DNA of 62,669 nt from Deltaproteobacteria bacterium (lineage in GTDB: Bacteria; Myxococcota_A; Polyangia; Polyangiales; JADJMO01): NCBI GenBank assembly GCA_025363655.1, contig JANYDK010000005.1, positions 1-62,669 of the forward strand, read 5' to 3'. The notes beneath the pieces were generated by a model that was not told the DNA's origin, did not search any database, and was given only the letters and a program-made list of their open reading frames with translations. Below, in pieces: positions 8,707 through 17,053 of this stretch. Position 1 is the first letter of the stretch, and each line of letters opens with the position of its first letter. The position numbers and the translations under genes are program-made.

Positions 8707-9657
8707 GTGCGAAAAATGCCCGAAGCGCTGCCGAAGGTCCTCGTCATCGTCAATCCGAGCTCGCAGGGCGGCGCGACGGCGCGCAAGCTCCCCGAGATCG
8801 AGCGCGCGCTTCGTCGCTACGGGTTGCCGTACACCTTGGCGCCGACCGATCGTCAGGGCCACGCCATCGAGCTCGCCCACGGCGCGCGCGAAAGGGAGTG
8901 CGACGTCATCGCGGTGGTCGGTGGCGACGGCACCCTCAACGAGGTCGCGCAGGCCTACGTCGCCGCCGACGGCAGCGCCCTCGCCGGCCCCGATTTGGCC
9001 GTGATTCCCTGCGGATCCGGCGGCGACTTCCGCAAGACGATCGGCCTCTCCGGCTCCATCGACGAGGCCGTCTCCCGCATCCGTTACGGCCAGCGCAAAC
9101 CCTGCGATCTCGGCGTCCTCGAGCTGCAAGACAACGACGGCAAGCCGGGTCGACGCTGCTTCATCAACATCGCCTCCTTCGGCGTCGGTGGCCTCGTCGA
9201 TCGCATCGTCAACGAATCGCCCAAGTGGTTCGGCGGCAAGGCAGCCTTCTTCCTCGGCAGCCTCCGAGGCACGCTCGCCTACAAGAACGCCGGCGTGCGC
9301 ATCCGCGTCGACGGCGCCGACTTCTACGAAGGCCCCATCTTCAACGTCGCCATCGCCAATGGCCGTTATTTCGGGGGCGGAATGAAGATCGCTCCCCAAG
9401 CCGACATCTCCGACGGTCGCTTCGAGGTCATCGCCCTCGGCGATCTCGGCAAGCTCGAGATCTTCGCGCTCAGCAGCAAAATTTACGACGGCGCCCACCT
9501 CGGCGAGCACGGCGTCACCGTCGGCGCCGGCAAAGTCGTCGAGGCCGAGCCCCTCCACCCCTGGGCCTCGGTCCTCCTCGACGTCGACGGTGAAACGCCC
9601 GGAAAACTGCCCATTCGCGCGACGATGCGCGAGGGCGCAGTCATGCTGCGCTGCTAG
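8707..9657 (+). CDS. Diacylglycerol kinase family lipid kinase
   Basis: A 316-residue DAGK/YegS/BmrU-type protein that would phosphorylate a lipid such as diacylglycerol at the inner membrane. Visible motifs are the N-terminal VIVNPSSQGG, the nucleotide-binding VVGGDGTLNEV (about 75-85) and IPCGSGGDF, with the C-terminal AIANGRYFGGGMKIAPQA strand typical of the family. Length is normal. The start is GTG 8707; ATG 8716 is an alternative. It follows the kinase gene by six bases. Confidence 0.9.
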   Translation: MRKMPEALPKVLVIVNPSSQGGATARKLPEIERALRRYGLPYTLAPTDRQGHAIELAHGARERECDVIAVVGGDGTLNEVAQAYVAADGSALAGPDLAVIPCGSGGDFRKTIGLSGSIDEAVSRIRYGQRKPCDLGVLELQDNDGKPGRRCFINIASFGVGGLVDRIVNESPKWFGGKAAFFLGSLRGTLAYKNAGVRIRVDGADFYEGPIFNVAIANGRYFGGGMKIAPQADISDGRFEVIALGDLGKLEIFALSSKIYDGAHLGEHGVTVGAGKVVEAEPLHPWASVLLDVDGETPGKLPIRATMREGAVMLRC

Positions 9658-9690
9658 CTGGCTGCCGACTGTGGTAAATCCAACCCGCTT

Positions 9691-9764
9691 GCGCTCGTAG
9701 CTCAGTTGGATAGAGCGTCGGCCTTCTAAGCCGATGGTCGCGCGTTCGAGTCGCGCCGAGCGCG
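9691..9764 (+). tRNA. tRNA-Arg(TCT)
   Basis: A complete cloverleaf. Acceptor GCGCTCG pairs perfectly with CGAGCGC. The D-stem is GCTC/GAGC, the anticodon stem TCGGC/GCCGA with loop CTTCTAA (anticodon TCT at 9725-9727), and the T-stem GCGCG/CGCGC with loop TTCGAGT. The discriminator base is G and no CCA is encoded. No integrase lies next to it. Confidence 0.96.
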
Positions 9765-9847
9765 CTGAGGAGTCGGAGCGTGCGTGCGGCTGCGCCCGCG
9801 CCCGCGCCCACCGAAACCAACCCATCTCCCCTGACGTACCCATCCCC

Positions 9848-10558
9848 ATGAAGTCGCTCAGCCTCGGCCTCGCCCTCGGCATCGCGCTCTCCCTCTCCGC
9901 CTGTCGGTCGGTCCCCACCTCCGCCGGCACCGATCCAACCCCCAGCGCCAACGGCCCGAAAAAAGCGGAAGGCACCTCGATGGGTGCGACCACCGAAGGC
10001 GCCACCACCGCCGTCGGCATCGATCCTGGCCACATCCGCGCAGGCGGTGCGCTCACGCCGACCGGCACCGATCAGCTCGCGGTCTTCGCCGCGGGCTGCT
10101 TCTGGGGCGTCGAATCGACGTTTCGCGCGGTTCCTGGCGTCGTCGCCACTGCCGTCGGCTACACCGGCGGCCACACGAAGAATCCGACGTACGAGGAGGT
10201 CTGCAAGCACACCACCGGCCACGCAGAAGCGGTGCTCGTCGAGTTCGATCCGGCGAAGGTCTCGTATGCGAAGCTCCTCGACGTCTTTCTCAAGAGTCAC
10301 GATCCGACGACGATCGATCAACAAGGGCCCGACGTCGGCGATCAGTATCGGAGCGCCGTCTTCACGCTCGACGCGGCGCAAGATGCCGCGGCGCGGGCGG
10401 CGATCGCCAATGCGCAGCCGAAGATCTCGGAGAAGATCGTCACCAAGATCTCGCCGCTCGGCACCTTCACGCTCGCCGAGGAGTACCACCAGCAGTGGCA
10501 CGAGAAGACGGGATCGCACGGGTGCCCGACGGGGAAGAGCCCGCTCGAGGGGACCTGA
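9848..10558 (+). CDS. msrA: Lipoprotein peptide-methionine (S)-S-oxide reductase
   Basis: A 236-residue MsrA with a lipoprotein signal (ALSLSAC lipobox, Cys about 18), a Thr/Ser/Ala-rich linker and then the MsrA domain. The catalytic motif GCFWG is present, followed by the family signatures GYTGGHTKNPTYEEVC and DVGDQYRSAVF. The signal places it in the periplasm, where it would repair oxidised methionine in exported proteins. The frame is open upstream through the tRNA, but ATG 9848 is the natural start because it begins the signal peptide. Confidence 0.93.
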   Translation: MKSLSLGLALGIALSLSACRSVPTSAGTDPTPSANGPKKAEGTSMGATTEGATTAVGIDPGHIRAGGALTPTGTDQLAVFAAGCFWGVESTFRAVPGVVATAVGYTGGHTKNPTYEEVCKHTTGHAEAVLVEFDPAKVSYAKLLDVFLKSHDPTTIDQQGPDVGDQYRSAVFTLDAAQDAAARAAIANAQPKISEKIVTKISPLGTFTLAEEYHQQWHEKTGSHGCPTGKSPLEGT

Positions 10559-10569
10559 TCGTCACCTTC

Positions 10570-10589
10570 GCCGGCGACCTCGCGCCGGC
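10570..10589. terminator. Short hairpin between convergent msrA and glgA
   Basis: GCCGGC, eight bases, GCCGGC forms a 6-bp GC stem in the 30-base gap between the convergent genes and touches the glgA stop codon. There is no T-tract, so it is only a weak candidate for a bidirectional terminator. Confidence 0.35.
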
Positions 10590-12109
10590 TAGGTCTCTGG
10601 GATCGGCAAATCGGCGCCCAAATCCAAATACATATGGATGTAATGTTTCGCCGAGAGATCCCACGAATGGTCCATGTGCATCGCGTTCCAGCGTAAGGCC
10701 TCGAGCGCCGAGCGGTCGCTGCAGACGTCGCGGGCCCAGTGGAGGGCTCCGAGGAGAGCGCCAGGATCGTTGGGCTCGCCGCGATAGACGATGCCGCTCG
10801 CGCCGCCGACCTCGTAGCGATTGTGCAGAGGGTAGATGGTGTCGACGAGGCCGCCGGTGGCGCGCGCGACGGGGATGGTGCCGTATCGCATGGCGTACAT
10901 CTGCGCGAGGCCGCAGGGCTCGAAGCGGGAGGGCATGGCGAAGAGATCGGAGCCGGCGTAGATGCGACGCGAGAGCCCGTCGTCGAAGGCGCGGCTGTAG
11001 GAGACGGCGCCGCGATGTCGGGCGGCGAGACGCGCAAACCGATCTTCGAGGTGGGCGTCGCCTTCGCCGAGCGCGACCAACTGTCCTCCGGCGGCGAGGT
11101 GCGCGGGGGCCGCGTCGCAGAGCAAATCGATGCCTTTTTGTGAGCTGAAACGCGAGACGATGCCGAGGAGCGGCGCGTGCTCGTTCTGTGCGAGGCCGGT
11201 TTCGAATTGCAGCGCCGACCGACAGAGCGCCTTGCCTTCGAGATCGTTCGCGGAGAAATGCGCGGGGAGGGCAGGGTCGAGCGTCGGATCCCAACTGCGC
11301 ACGTCGATGCCGTTGGGGATGCCACGCAGCTTGTGATCGACGTGACGAAGGAGGCCGTCGAGGTCTTGTCCGTAGCGCGCGGTCTGGATCTCTCGGGCGT
11401 AGTTGCCGGAGACGGTGGTCACGCGATCGGCGGCGAGGATCGCGCCCTTCATCAAGTTGAGCGCGCCGTGGTGCTCGAAGCCGGAGCGGAAGTCGTCAGG
11501 GCCGATGTCTAGATAGTGTGCGGTGCTCGGCTCGGCGACGCCTTGGAAGGCGAGGTTGTGGATGGTGAAGATGGAGGGCACGCGACGCAGCAGCGGCGAG
11601 CGACGCGCGTAGTAGATGGCGAGCGCGGTGTGCCAGTCGTGCGCGTGAAGCACTGCAATTTCAGCCGGATCACGCTCGGCGAAGCCTGGCGCGTCGGGCG
11701 GGCGAATCAGCGCCGAGGCGATGGCGACGGCGCCCTTGGCGAGGATGGCGAAACGATAGACGTCGTCGCCGTGTCCGTAGAGCCCACCACGCGAGAGGTG
11801 CGGCGCTTCGAGAAAGTACGTCGTGACCTCGCCGCCGTGGGTTCGCGCTTCGTGGACGCGCGCTTCGAGGCGCTTGCCGGCGAGCCAGATGTCGATCGTG
11901 AAGGGCCAGGTGACGAGCGCCGAGCGGCCGCCGATCGAGGCGAGCTTGGTGTCGGCGCCGAAGAGGCCGGTGATGATGCGCGTGTCGATGCCGGCCCGTC
12001 CGAGCGCGGTCGGCAACCCGCCGAGCACGTCGCCCAGCCCGCCTGATTTGTGGAAGGGGGAGACCTCGGCCGCGACGTGCAGCACGATCGGCCCGCGCGA
12101 ACTTGGCAC
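10589..12109 (-). CDS. glgA: Glycogen synthase (GT5, ADP-glucose type)
   Basis: A 506-residue GT-B glycosyltransferase that extends alpha-1,4-glucan from ADP-glucose. The N-terminal substrate motif KSGGLGDV (about 21-28) is intact, as are HAHDWHTAL and FTIHNLAFQG. The C-terminal nucleotide-binding region has the usual SRFSSQKG and PSRFEPCGLAQMYAMRYGT segments, the latter containing the catalytic Glu. Length is normal. The start is GTG 12109, just ahead of the first strand (VLHVAAEVSP). It is divergent from prmC, 43 bases apart; no other glycogen gene is in view. Confidence 0.94.
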   Translation of the reverse strand: MPSSRGPIVLHVAAEVSPFHKSGGLGDVLGGLPTALGRAGIDTRIITGLFGADTKLASIGGRSALVTWPFTIDIWLAGKRLEARVHEARTHGGEVTTYFLEAPHLSRGGLYGHGDDVYRFAILAKGAVAIASALIRPPDAPGFAERDPAEIAVLHAHDWHTALAIYYARRSPLLRRVPSIFTIHNLAFQGVAEPSTAHYLDIGPDDFRSGFEHHGALNLMKGAILAADRVTTVSGNYAREIQTARYGQDLDGLLRHVDHKLRGIPNGIDVRSWDPTLDPALPAHFSANDLEGKALCRSALQFETGLAQNEHAPLLGIVSRFSSQKGIDLLCDAAPAHLAAGGQLVALGEGDAHLEDRFARLAARHRGAVSYSRAFDDGLSRRIYAGSDLFAMPSRFEPCGLAQMYAMRYGTIPVARATGGLVDTIYPLHNRYEVGGASGIVYRGEPNDPGALLGALHWARDVCSDRSALEALRWNAMHMDHSWDLSAKHYIHMYLDLGADLPIPET

Positions 12110-12152
12110 GCTGCTCCTTGTACCACAGGCCCACGGGAACTACGTCCCTCTC

Positions 12153-13037
12153 GTGGCCGAGAGCACACCTCCGCGTACGTGGACCGTGCGCGACGTGGTC
12201 GCCTGGACGACCGACGACCTGAAGAAGCGCGGCGTCGAGAGCGCTCGCCTCGACGCCGATCTGATCGTCGCGCAGGTGCTCAGGCTCGATCGGGTGCGCG
12301 TGCTCCTCGCCGGTGAACGTGAGCTGACCGATGACGAGCTGACCCGTATTCGCGCGCTCGTGAAGCGTCGTCGCAGCTTCGAGCCGATCGCGTACTTGCG
12401 TGGTGAGCGCGAATTCTATGGTCATCGATTCCTCGTCGATGCGCGCGTGCTCGTCCCGCGTCCCGACACCGAGACGCTCGTCGAGGTCGCGCTCGAGCGG
12501 CTTCGTGGTCGCGATCTCGGCGGGCGCGTCCTCGATCTCTGCACCGGCTCGGGCTGCGTCGCCGTCTCGCTCAAGCTCGAGCGGAAGACGCTCACGGTCG
12601 ACGCCGTCGATCTCTCCGAAGGTGCGGTCGCCGTCGCGCGCGACAACGCACAACGGCTCGGCGCGGTGTGGAACGTGCGCATCGCGGTCGGCGATCTCTT
12701 CGCGCCGCTCGGACGGCCGCGCGCCCTCTACGATCTCGTCACCGCCAACCCGCCCTACATTGCCGCGAGCGAGATCCCGACGCTCCCACCCGACGTCAGA
12801 GATCACGAGCCGCGCCTCGCGCTCGATGGTGGCGACGATGGTCTCGAGCTCGTGCGTCGCATCCTCGCCGAGGCTCCGCGATGGATTCGTGCGGGCGGCA
12901 CGCTGGCGATGGAGATCGGCGCCGGCCAAGCCGACGAGACCCGCGCGCTCTTCGAAAAGGCCGGTTTTCTCGACGTTCGTGCGGCCAAAGACTACGGCGG
13001 CATCGAACGCGTGGTGAGCGGTCTCACTTCTTCTTGA
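12153..13037 (+). CDS. prmC: Peptide chain release factor N5-glutamine methyltransferase
   Basis: About 294 residues. PrmC methylates the GGQ glutamine of release factors using S-adenosylmethionine. The N-terminal helical domain is followed by a Rossmann methyltransferase domain with the SAM motif LDLCTGSGCVAVSL and the catalytic NPPYI motif. The late DHEPRLALDGGDDGLE segment is diagnostic of PrmC/HemK. The start is not certain: the frame is open far upstream as the shadow of glgA, and GTG 12153 gives the family length. The 3' end overlaps the convergent gene by 14 bases. Confidence 0.9.
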   Translation: MAESTPPRTWTVRDVVAWTTDDLKKRGVESARLDADLIVAQVLRLDRVRVLLAGERELTDDELTRIRALVKRRRSFEPIAYLRGEREFYGHRFLVDARVLVPRPDTETLVEVALERLRGRDLGGRVLDLCTGSGCVAVSLKLERKTLTVDAVDLSEGAVAVARDNAQRLGAVWNVRIAVGDLFAPLGRPRALYDLVTANPPYIAASEIPTLPPDVRDHEPRLALDGGDDGLELVRRILAEAPRWIRAGGTLAMEIGAGQADETRALFEKAGFLDVRAAKDYGGIERVVSGLTSS

Positions 13038-14841
13038 GAAGAACCATCACCACGATGGCGATGAAGACGAGCGCCGCGACGATGATGATGGCCATCGGCG
13101 GGCCACCCTTCTTCTTCGGCGGCGCGCCATCTTCTTCCTGATCGGCTTCTTCGCGCGCGAGCGGCACGGGCGGAGACTTGGTGCGCGCCTCGAGGGGCTT
13201 CTCGGTCTTCTTCTCCGGCTTCGGCTCGATCTTTTTCTCGGGCTTCGGCTCGGGCTTCGCTTCCGGCTCGTCGACGCGGGCCTTCGGCTTCGGCGCGTTG
13301 GCGGTGCGATTGGCTTCCTTCGCAGCCAAGCGACGTTCGCGCGCGGCGGCCTTTTTCGCGGCCTTGCGTGACGTCTTGCCGCTCTTCTCTCCGGAGCTCG
13401 CCGCCTTCTGATCGGGCTCGGAATCGGCCTCGTCGTCGTCGTCTTCGTCGTCCTCTGGCGCTTCGACCTTCGGCGGCGTGGCTGCGATGGGCGCGACCTG
13501 CGCGATCGGGGTAGCCACCGCTGCGACGACTTCGATGGGCTTCACTTCGATCGGCTTCGGTTCGATCGGCTTCGGCGGCGGCGCCACGACCTCGACCGGC
13601 TTGGTCGGTTCGGGCGCCTTCACTTCCGGCGCCTTCGGCGTGACCGGCTTCACTTCGACGGGCTTCGGCAGCGGCGTCGCTTTGACCTCCGGCGCCTTCG
13701 GCGTCACCGGCTTCGCCTCGATGGGCTTGGCCTTCACTTCCGGCGCCTTCACTTCGGGCGCCTTCGGCGTGATCGGCTTCGCTTCGACCGGCTTCGGAGT
13801 CGCCTTCACTTCGGGCGCCTTCGGCGTCGTCACCGGCTTCGCGACGGGCTTGGCTTCGATCGGCTTGGCTTCGACGGGCTTGGCTTCGACCGGCTTGGCG
13901 ACAGGTTTCGGTGCGACCTCGGCCGGCTTGACCGTCTCGGCGTCGTCGCCGCCCCAATCGTCCTCCTCGGCTGCGACCGGTGCGATCGAGACGGGACCGC
14001 GATCGCTGATCGCTCCGGAGACGACGAAGACGACGCGACCAGGCAGAGCGATGCGATGACCGCCGACGACGAGATCCATCGCCGTGCGGCTGACGCGCGT
14101 GGCCTCGCCGAAGAGGTGAATCGGGACGCGCACGTCCTTGCCGGCGGCCGCTGCTTCGAGCGTCTGCGCGATCGACTCTGCGCCGCTCTTCCACTTTTCG
14201 GTCGACTTCACGAGGGAGACGAAGGTCTTCTCGAACTCGTCGACGTCGACGACGATGCTGCCCTTCTCGGCGAGCGGCGGGAGCGCATCGGCGAGCTCGA
14301 CGCGCAGCTCGGTGAGCACGCCGCCGGAGAGGGTCGCCACCATGCGATCGACGAGGCGCGCCATGTGGCGATCGATGTCGGCGTTCTCGCTGCCGTAGGT
14401 CAGCACCGGCGCGATCATCTCGAGGAGGTCGCCCTGGATGCGCGTCGGCTCCTGCGTGCCACCTTCCGCGAAGTAGAAGAAGTTGGTCGAGACTTTGTCG
14501 AAGCCGATGGTGTGGACGCGGACGCCCTTCTCCACCAACTTGGCGGCGAGCGCGCGCGACACCTGGGCGATGGGGTTGGCTTGCGCAGCCCGCCTCGCGT
14601 TCGGATGTTTGGCGACGACGATGTGCTCGTGCGGCGCGGCGAGCGAGAGCGCGCGCTTCACGTCGTCGTTGATCTCGCCACGGGCGACGACCGAGACTTC
14701 GTGGGTCCAATTGAGGATACCCCGGGGGTGCATCCACCCGGCCGCCACGTCGAGCTCGACCACCGACGGGTCGGTGGCACCGACGTAAAGCCGGCCGGGG
14801 AGCACGAGGGGCGGGCGCTTGTCGCTGCCTGCGTCAGACAT
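13024..14841 (-). CDS. Tail-anchored protein with long Lys/Pro-rich repeat region
   Basis: 605 residues in three parts. Residues about 1-300 form a compact-looking domain of no recognised family. A strongly repetitive region (about 310-540) follows, built from short units such as KPVEAKP, KPIEVKP and PKAPEVKA. An acidic run and Lys/Arg-rich stretches lead to a single hydrophobic helix at the very C-terminus ending in LLKKK. This looks like a cytosolic domain tethered to the inner membrane by a long extended Pro-rich spacer. Repeats of this kind can be length-variable. ATG 14841 is chosen over ATG 14853; it is divergent from the response regulator across about 280 bases. Confidence 0.65.
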   Translation of the reverse strand: MSDAGSDKRPPLVLPGRLYVGATDPSVVELDVAAGWMHPRGILNWTHEVSVVARGEINDDVKRALSLAAPHEHIVVAKHPNARRAAQANPIAQVSRALAAKLVEKGVRVHTIGFDKVSTNFFYFAEGGTQEPTRIQGDLLEMIAPVLTYGSENADIDRHMARLVDRMVATLSGGVLTELRVELADALPPLAEKGSIVVDVDEFEKTFVSLVKSTEKWKSGAESIAQTLEAAAAGKDVRVPIHLFGEATRVSRTAMDLVVGGHRIALPGRVVFVVSGAISDRGPVSIAPVAAEEDDWGGDDAETVKPAEVAPKPVAKPVEAKPVEAKPIEAKPVAKPVTTPKAPEVKATPKPVEAKPITPKAPEVKAPEVKAKPIEAKPVTPKAPEVKATPLPKPVEVKPVTPKAPEVKAPEPTKPVEVVAPPPKPIEPKPIEVKPIEVVAAVATPIAQVAPIAATPPKVEAPEDDEDDDDEADSEPDQKAASSGEKSGKTSRKAAKKAAARERRLAAKEANRTANAPKPKARVDEPEAKPEPKPEKKIEPKPEKKTEKPLEARTKSPPVPLAREEADQEEDGAPPKKKGGPPMAIIIVAALVFIAIVVMVLLKKK

Positions 14842-15119
14842 GGATGGCGCCATCCTAGACGGGGCAGGGGGGGAGTAGACCACTATTGTGATCGGCCTCT
14901 CCATGAGGACCGACGACGAGCGCGAGAGGCTTGAAAATACGATATTTCGGCCGTGTCTCGTCGGTCTTCGGAGCCTCCGGACGGGCGATCGAGCGAGGGT
15001 CGTGGGGGCCACGCAGCGCGATCGCCACCACTGAACAGTGCTCGTCACGTGGAAATGACAGCGATCGAGGACTGCAGTGCTCGGTTGCAGCGCCGTCGAA
15101 GCGAGCTAACCCATGATCA

Positions 15120-15575
15120 ATGACCCGGCCGCGCCGCGCTTTCGATCCGCTCGAGCCGCCCAGCTCGTCGTCGGGTCTGCGGCCGCGCATCGACACCTCG
15201 GCGACCTCTGCGACGAAGCGCCGCGTCCTCATCGTCGACGACGAGCCGTCGCTCCGTCGCGTGATGGTGCTCTTGCTCGCGGAGCGCTTCGCGGTGGTCG
15301 GTGTTGCCTCCGCGGCGGCGGCGCTGGCGGCGCTGCAGTGCGAAGAGCCGTTCGATGCCATCGTCACCGACGTGCACATGCCGGGAATGTCGGGCCTCGC
15401 GTTCCACACCGCGCTGACGCGCATCGATCCTTCGCTCGCGCGTCGCGTCTGCTTCCTCACGGGAAACCTCGACGCGCACGTGCTCGACTACAGCGTGCGC
15501 TCGGGGTGTTGCGTGTTGACGAAGCCGTTCCGCCACGAAGACCTGGTGGCGACGCTCGACGACCTGCTGGCGTGA
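15120..15575 (+). CDS. Single-domain response regulator (CheY-like)
   Basis: 151 residues: a Ser/Pro-rich N-terminal extension of about 30 residues, then a receiver domain with no output domain. Conserved acidic Asp40/Asp41, phospho-acceptor Asp84 (in VTDVHMPGM), Thr114 and Lys135 (LTKPF) are all present, so it should be phosphorylatable. No histidine kinase is adjacent; the nearest signalling genes encode Ser/Thr kinases. The 278-base upstream region contains a short AT-rich patch (around 14930-14947) that could hold a promoter. Confidence 0.85.
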   Translation: MTRPRRAFDPLEPPSSSSGLRPRIDTSATSATKRRVLIVDDEPSLRRVMVLLLAERFAVVGVASAAAALAALQCEEPFDAIVTDVHMPGMSGLAFHTALTRIDPSLARRVCFLTGNLDAHVLDYSVRSGCCVLTKPFRHEDLVATLDDLLA

Positions 15576-15591
15576 CTATTTCTGCGCGTGG

Positions 15592-17019
15592 CTACTTCTT
15601 GGCGTGACCGCCGACGAACGCGGCGACGTCGTCGATGACGTCGGAGGCGACGTGCGAGTTCGGCTTGTCGTACTCGGCGGGCGTCGACGGACCTTCACCG
15701 GAGGTGAAGATGTGATTGAGCGTCGGGTACTTCTTCAGCGTCGCGGTCTTCTTGCTGGCGAGCGCCTTCGCCCAGACGGCGAAGTCGGCGAGCGTCACTT
15801 GATAGTCGCGCTCACCCTGCAGCACGAGGATCGGCATCGTCAGCGTGGCGGCCACGTCGGCCGGCTTGTAGTTGCGTAGGTCGAGCCAGTAGCTGCCGGG
15901 GCCCTTCGAGCCGATGAATTCGACGACGTCGCTCGCCTTCATCGCCGGGTTCTTCACGGCCTTCTTCGTCGCCTCGCCGAGCTCCGACATCGCCTTCGCC
16001 TGCTCGGGCGGCGTGCCGGGGATCGAGCCGATGTACTTCATCTGCTCGAGCACCAGATCTTCCAGCGGCCGCGCGGCGCCGGCGAGGATCACGAGACCCG
16101 CGAGCGTCGGTTCGGCCTTGCCGATGCGCGGCGCGAGGTAGCCGCCGAGGCTGTGACCGAGCAGGTGCACCTGCGCCGGATCGACGTCTTTGCGAGCTTT
16201 GAGGAGCGCGACCGCTGCGCGCGCGTCGGCGATGGTCTCGTCGTCGGCGGTGTACGGCTTCGTCTCCGGGAAGAGCTCGGGGTGGAGCAGCGTCCGCTTC
16301 ACGTAGCGGAGGACGACGATGCCCTTGCTCGAGAGGCCCTGCGCGAGATCTTTGAAAGGCTTGGCCGCACCGTCGGTCTCGTCGGCGTCGTTCGGTCCCG
16401 AGCCGTGGACGAGGACGAGCGCGGCAGCAGGTACGCCCGCACCGGTCGGCTTGCTGAGGATGCCGGGGAGCTTGAGATCGCCGACGGTGACGTGCTCTTC
16501 CGAGAACTTCGCGCCGTCGACGTAGGCCGGCGCGTCCCACGGCACGTCGACGAAGAGGCCACCGATGCGCCCCGCGTCGTAGACGACTTGGAGCTCTTTC
16601 TGACGCTGCTCGAAGGCGACGACGACGTGCGCCTTCTCGAACTTCTCGCGCTTCTCGACGACGACGCGCTCGATCGATTTGTACGCGCCGTTCTTCTCGA
16701 CGAGCGTGTTCCAGAAGGCCTTCGTCGCCGCAGCAGAGAGCGCCTTGGTCATCGCGGCGTCGTACGACTTCACCGCGTCGTCGAACTTGCCGTCGGCCAG
16801 CGCAGCGACGAACTCGCGCGCGGCGACCTCGGTCGTGGCCGGCACCGCCGCCGCCGTCTGCGAGCTCGAGCCCGCGCTCGCAGCGGACGAAGGCGAAGCA
16901 GCGGTCGACGCCGAGGGCGCGCCACCGTTGGTGCCCGGCGCCGGGTCATCTTTCGGACAACCCGTGATCACGAGCGTGAGGATGGACGCAAGGGCGGCGG
17001 AGAGTGCAACGCGGCGCAT
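15592..17019 (-). CDS. Lipoprotein alpha/beta hydrolase with N-terminal DUF3887-like domain
   Basis: 475 residues. A lipoprotein signal (lipobox ITGC) is followed by a Ser/Ala/Gly linker, a small helical/beta domain (about 62-165) resembling DUF3887, and an alpha/beta-hydrolase domain (about 180-470). The hydrolase has the oxyanion HGSGPND segment, nucleophile elbow GHSLGG, an Asp in QGERDYQ and a catalytic His in LNHIF. It is probably an envelope-anchored esterase or peptidase-like hydrolase with unknown substrate. The next gene upstream on the strand starts at 18229. Confidence 0.82.
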   Translation of the reverse strand: MRRVALSAALASILTLVITGCPKDDPAPGTNGGAPSASTAASPSSAASAGSSSQTAAAVPATTEVAAREFVAALADGKFDDAVKSYDAAMTKALSAAATKAFWNTLVEKNGAYKSIERVVVEKREKFEKAHVVVAFEQRQKELQVVYDAGRIGGLFVDVPWDAPAYVDGAKFSEEHVTVGDLKLPGILSKPTGAGVPAAALVLVHGSGPNDADETDGAAKPFKDLAQGLSSKGIVVLRYVKRTLLHPELFPETKPYTADDETIADARAAVALLKARKDVDPAQVHLLGHSLGGYLAPRIGKAEPTLAGLVILAGAARPLEDLVLEQMKYIGSIPGTPPEQAKAMSELGEATKKAVKNPAMKASDVVEFIGSKGPGSYWLDLRNYKPADVAATLTMPILVLQGERDYQVTLADFAVWAKALASKKTATLKKYPTLNHIFTSGEGPSTPAEYDKPNSHVASDVIDDVAAFVGGHAKK

Positions 17020-17053
17020 GGTCCGCGTCGTATCACGTCGCGCGAGAGCTCGT

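Noticed and set aside
9734-9847. Longer MsrA start inside the tRNA
   Set aside because: It would translate tRNA sequence and bury the lipoprotein signal; ATG 9848 is far better.
6952-10068. A 1038-codon minus-strand frame
   Set aside because: It is the antisense shadow of the kinase, lipid kinase and tRNA; composition is Arg/Asp/Glu-biased and no motif is present.
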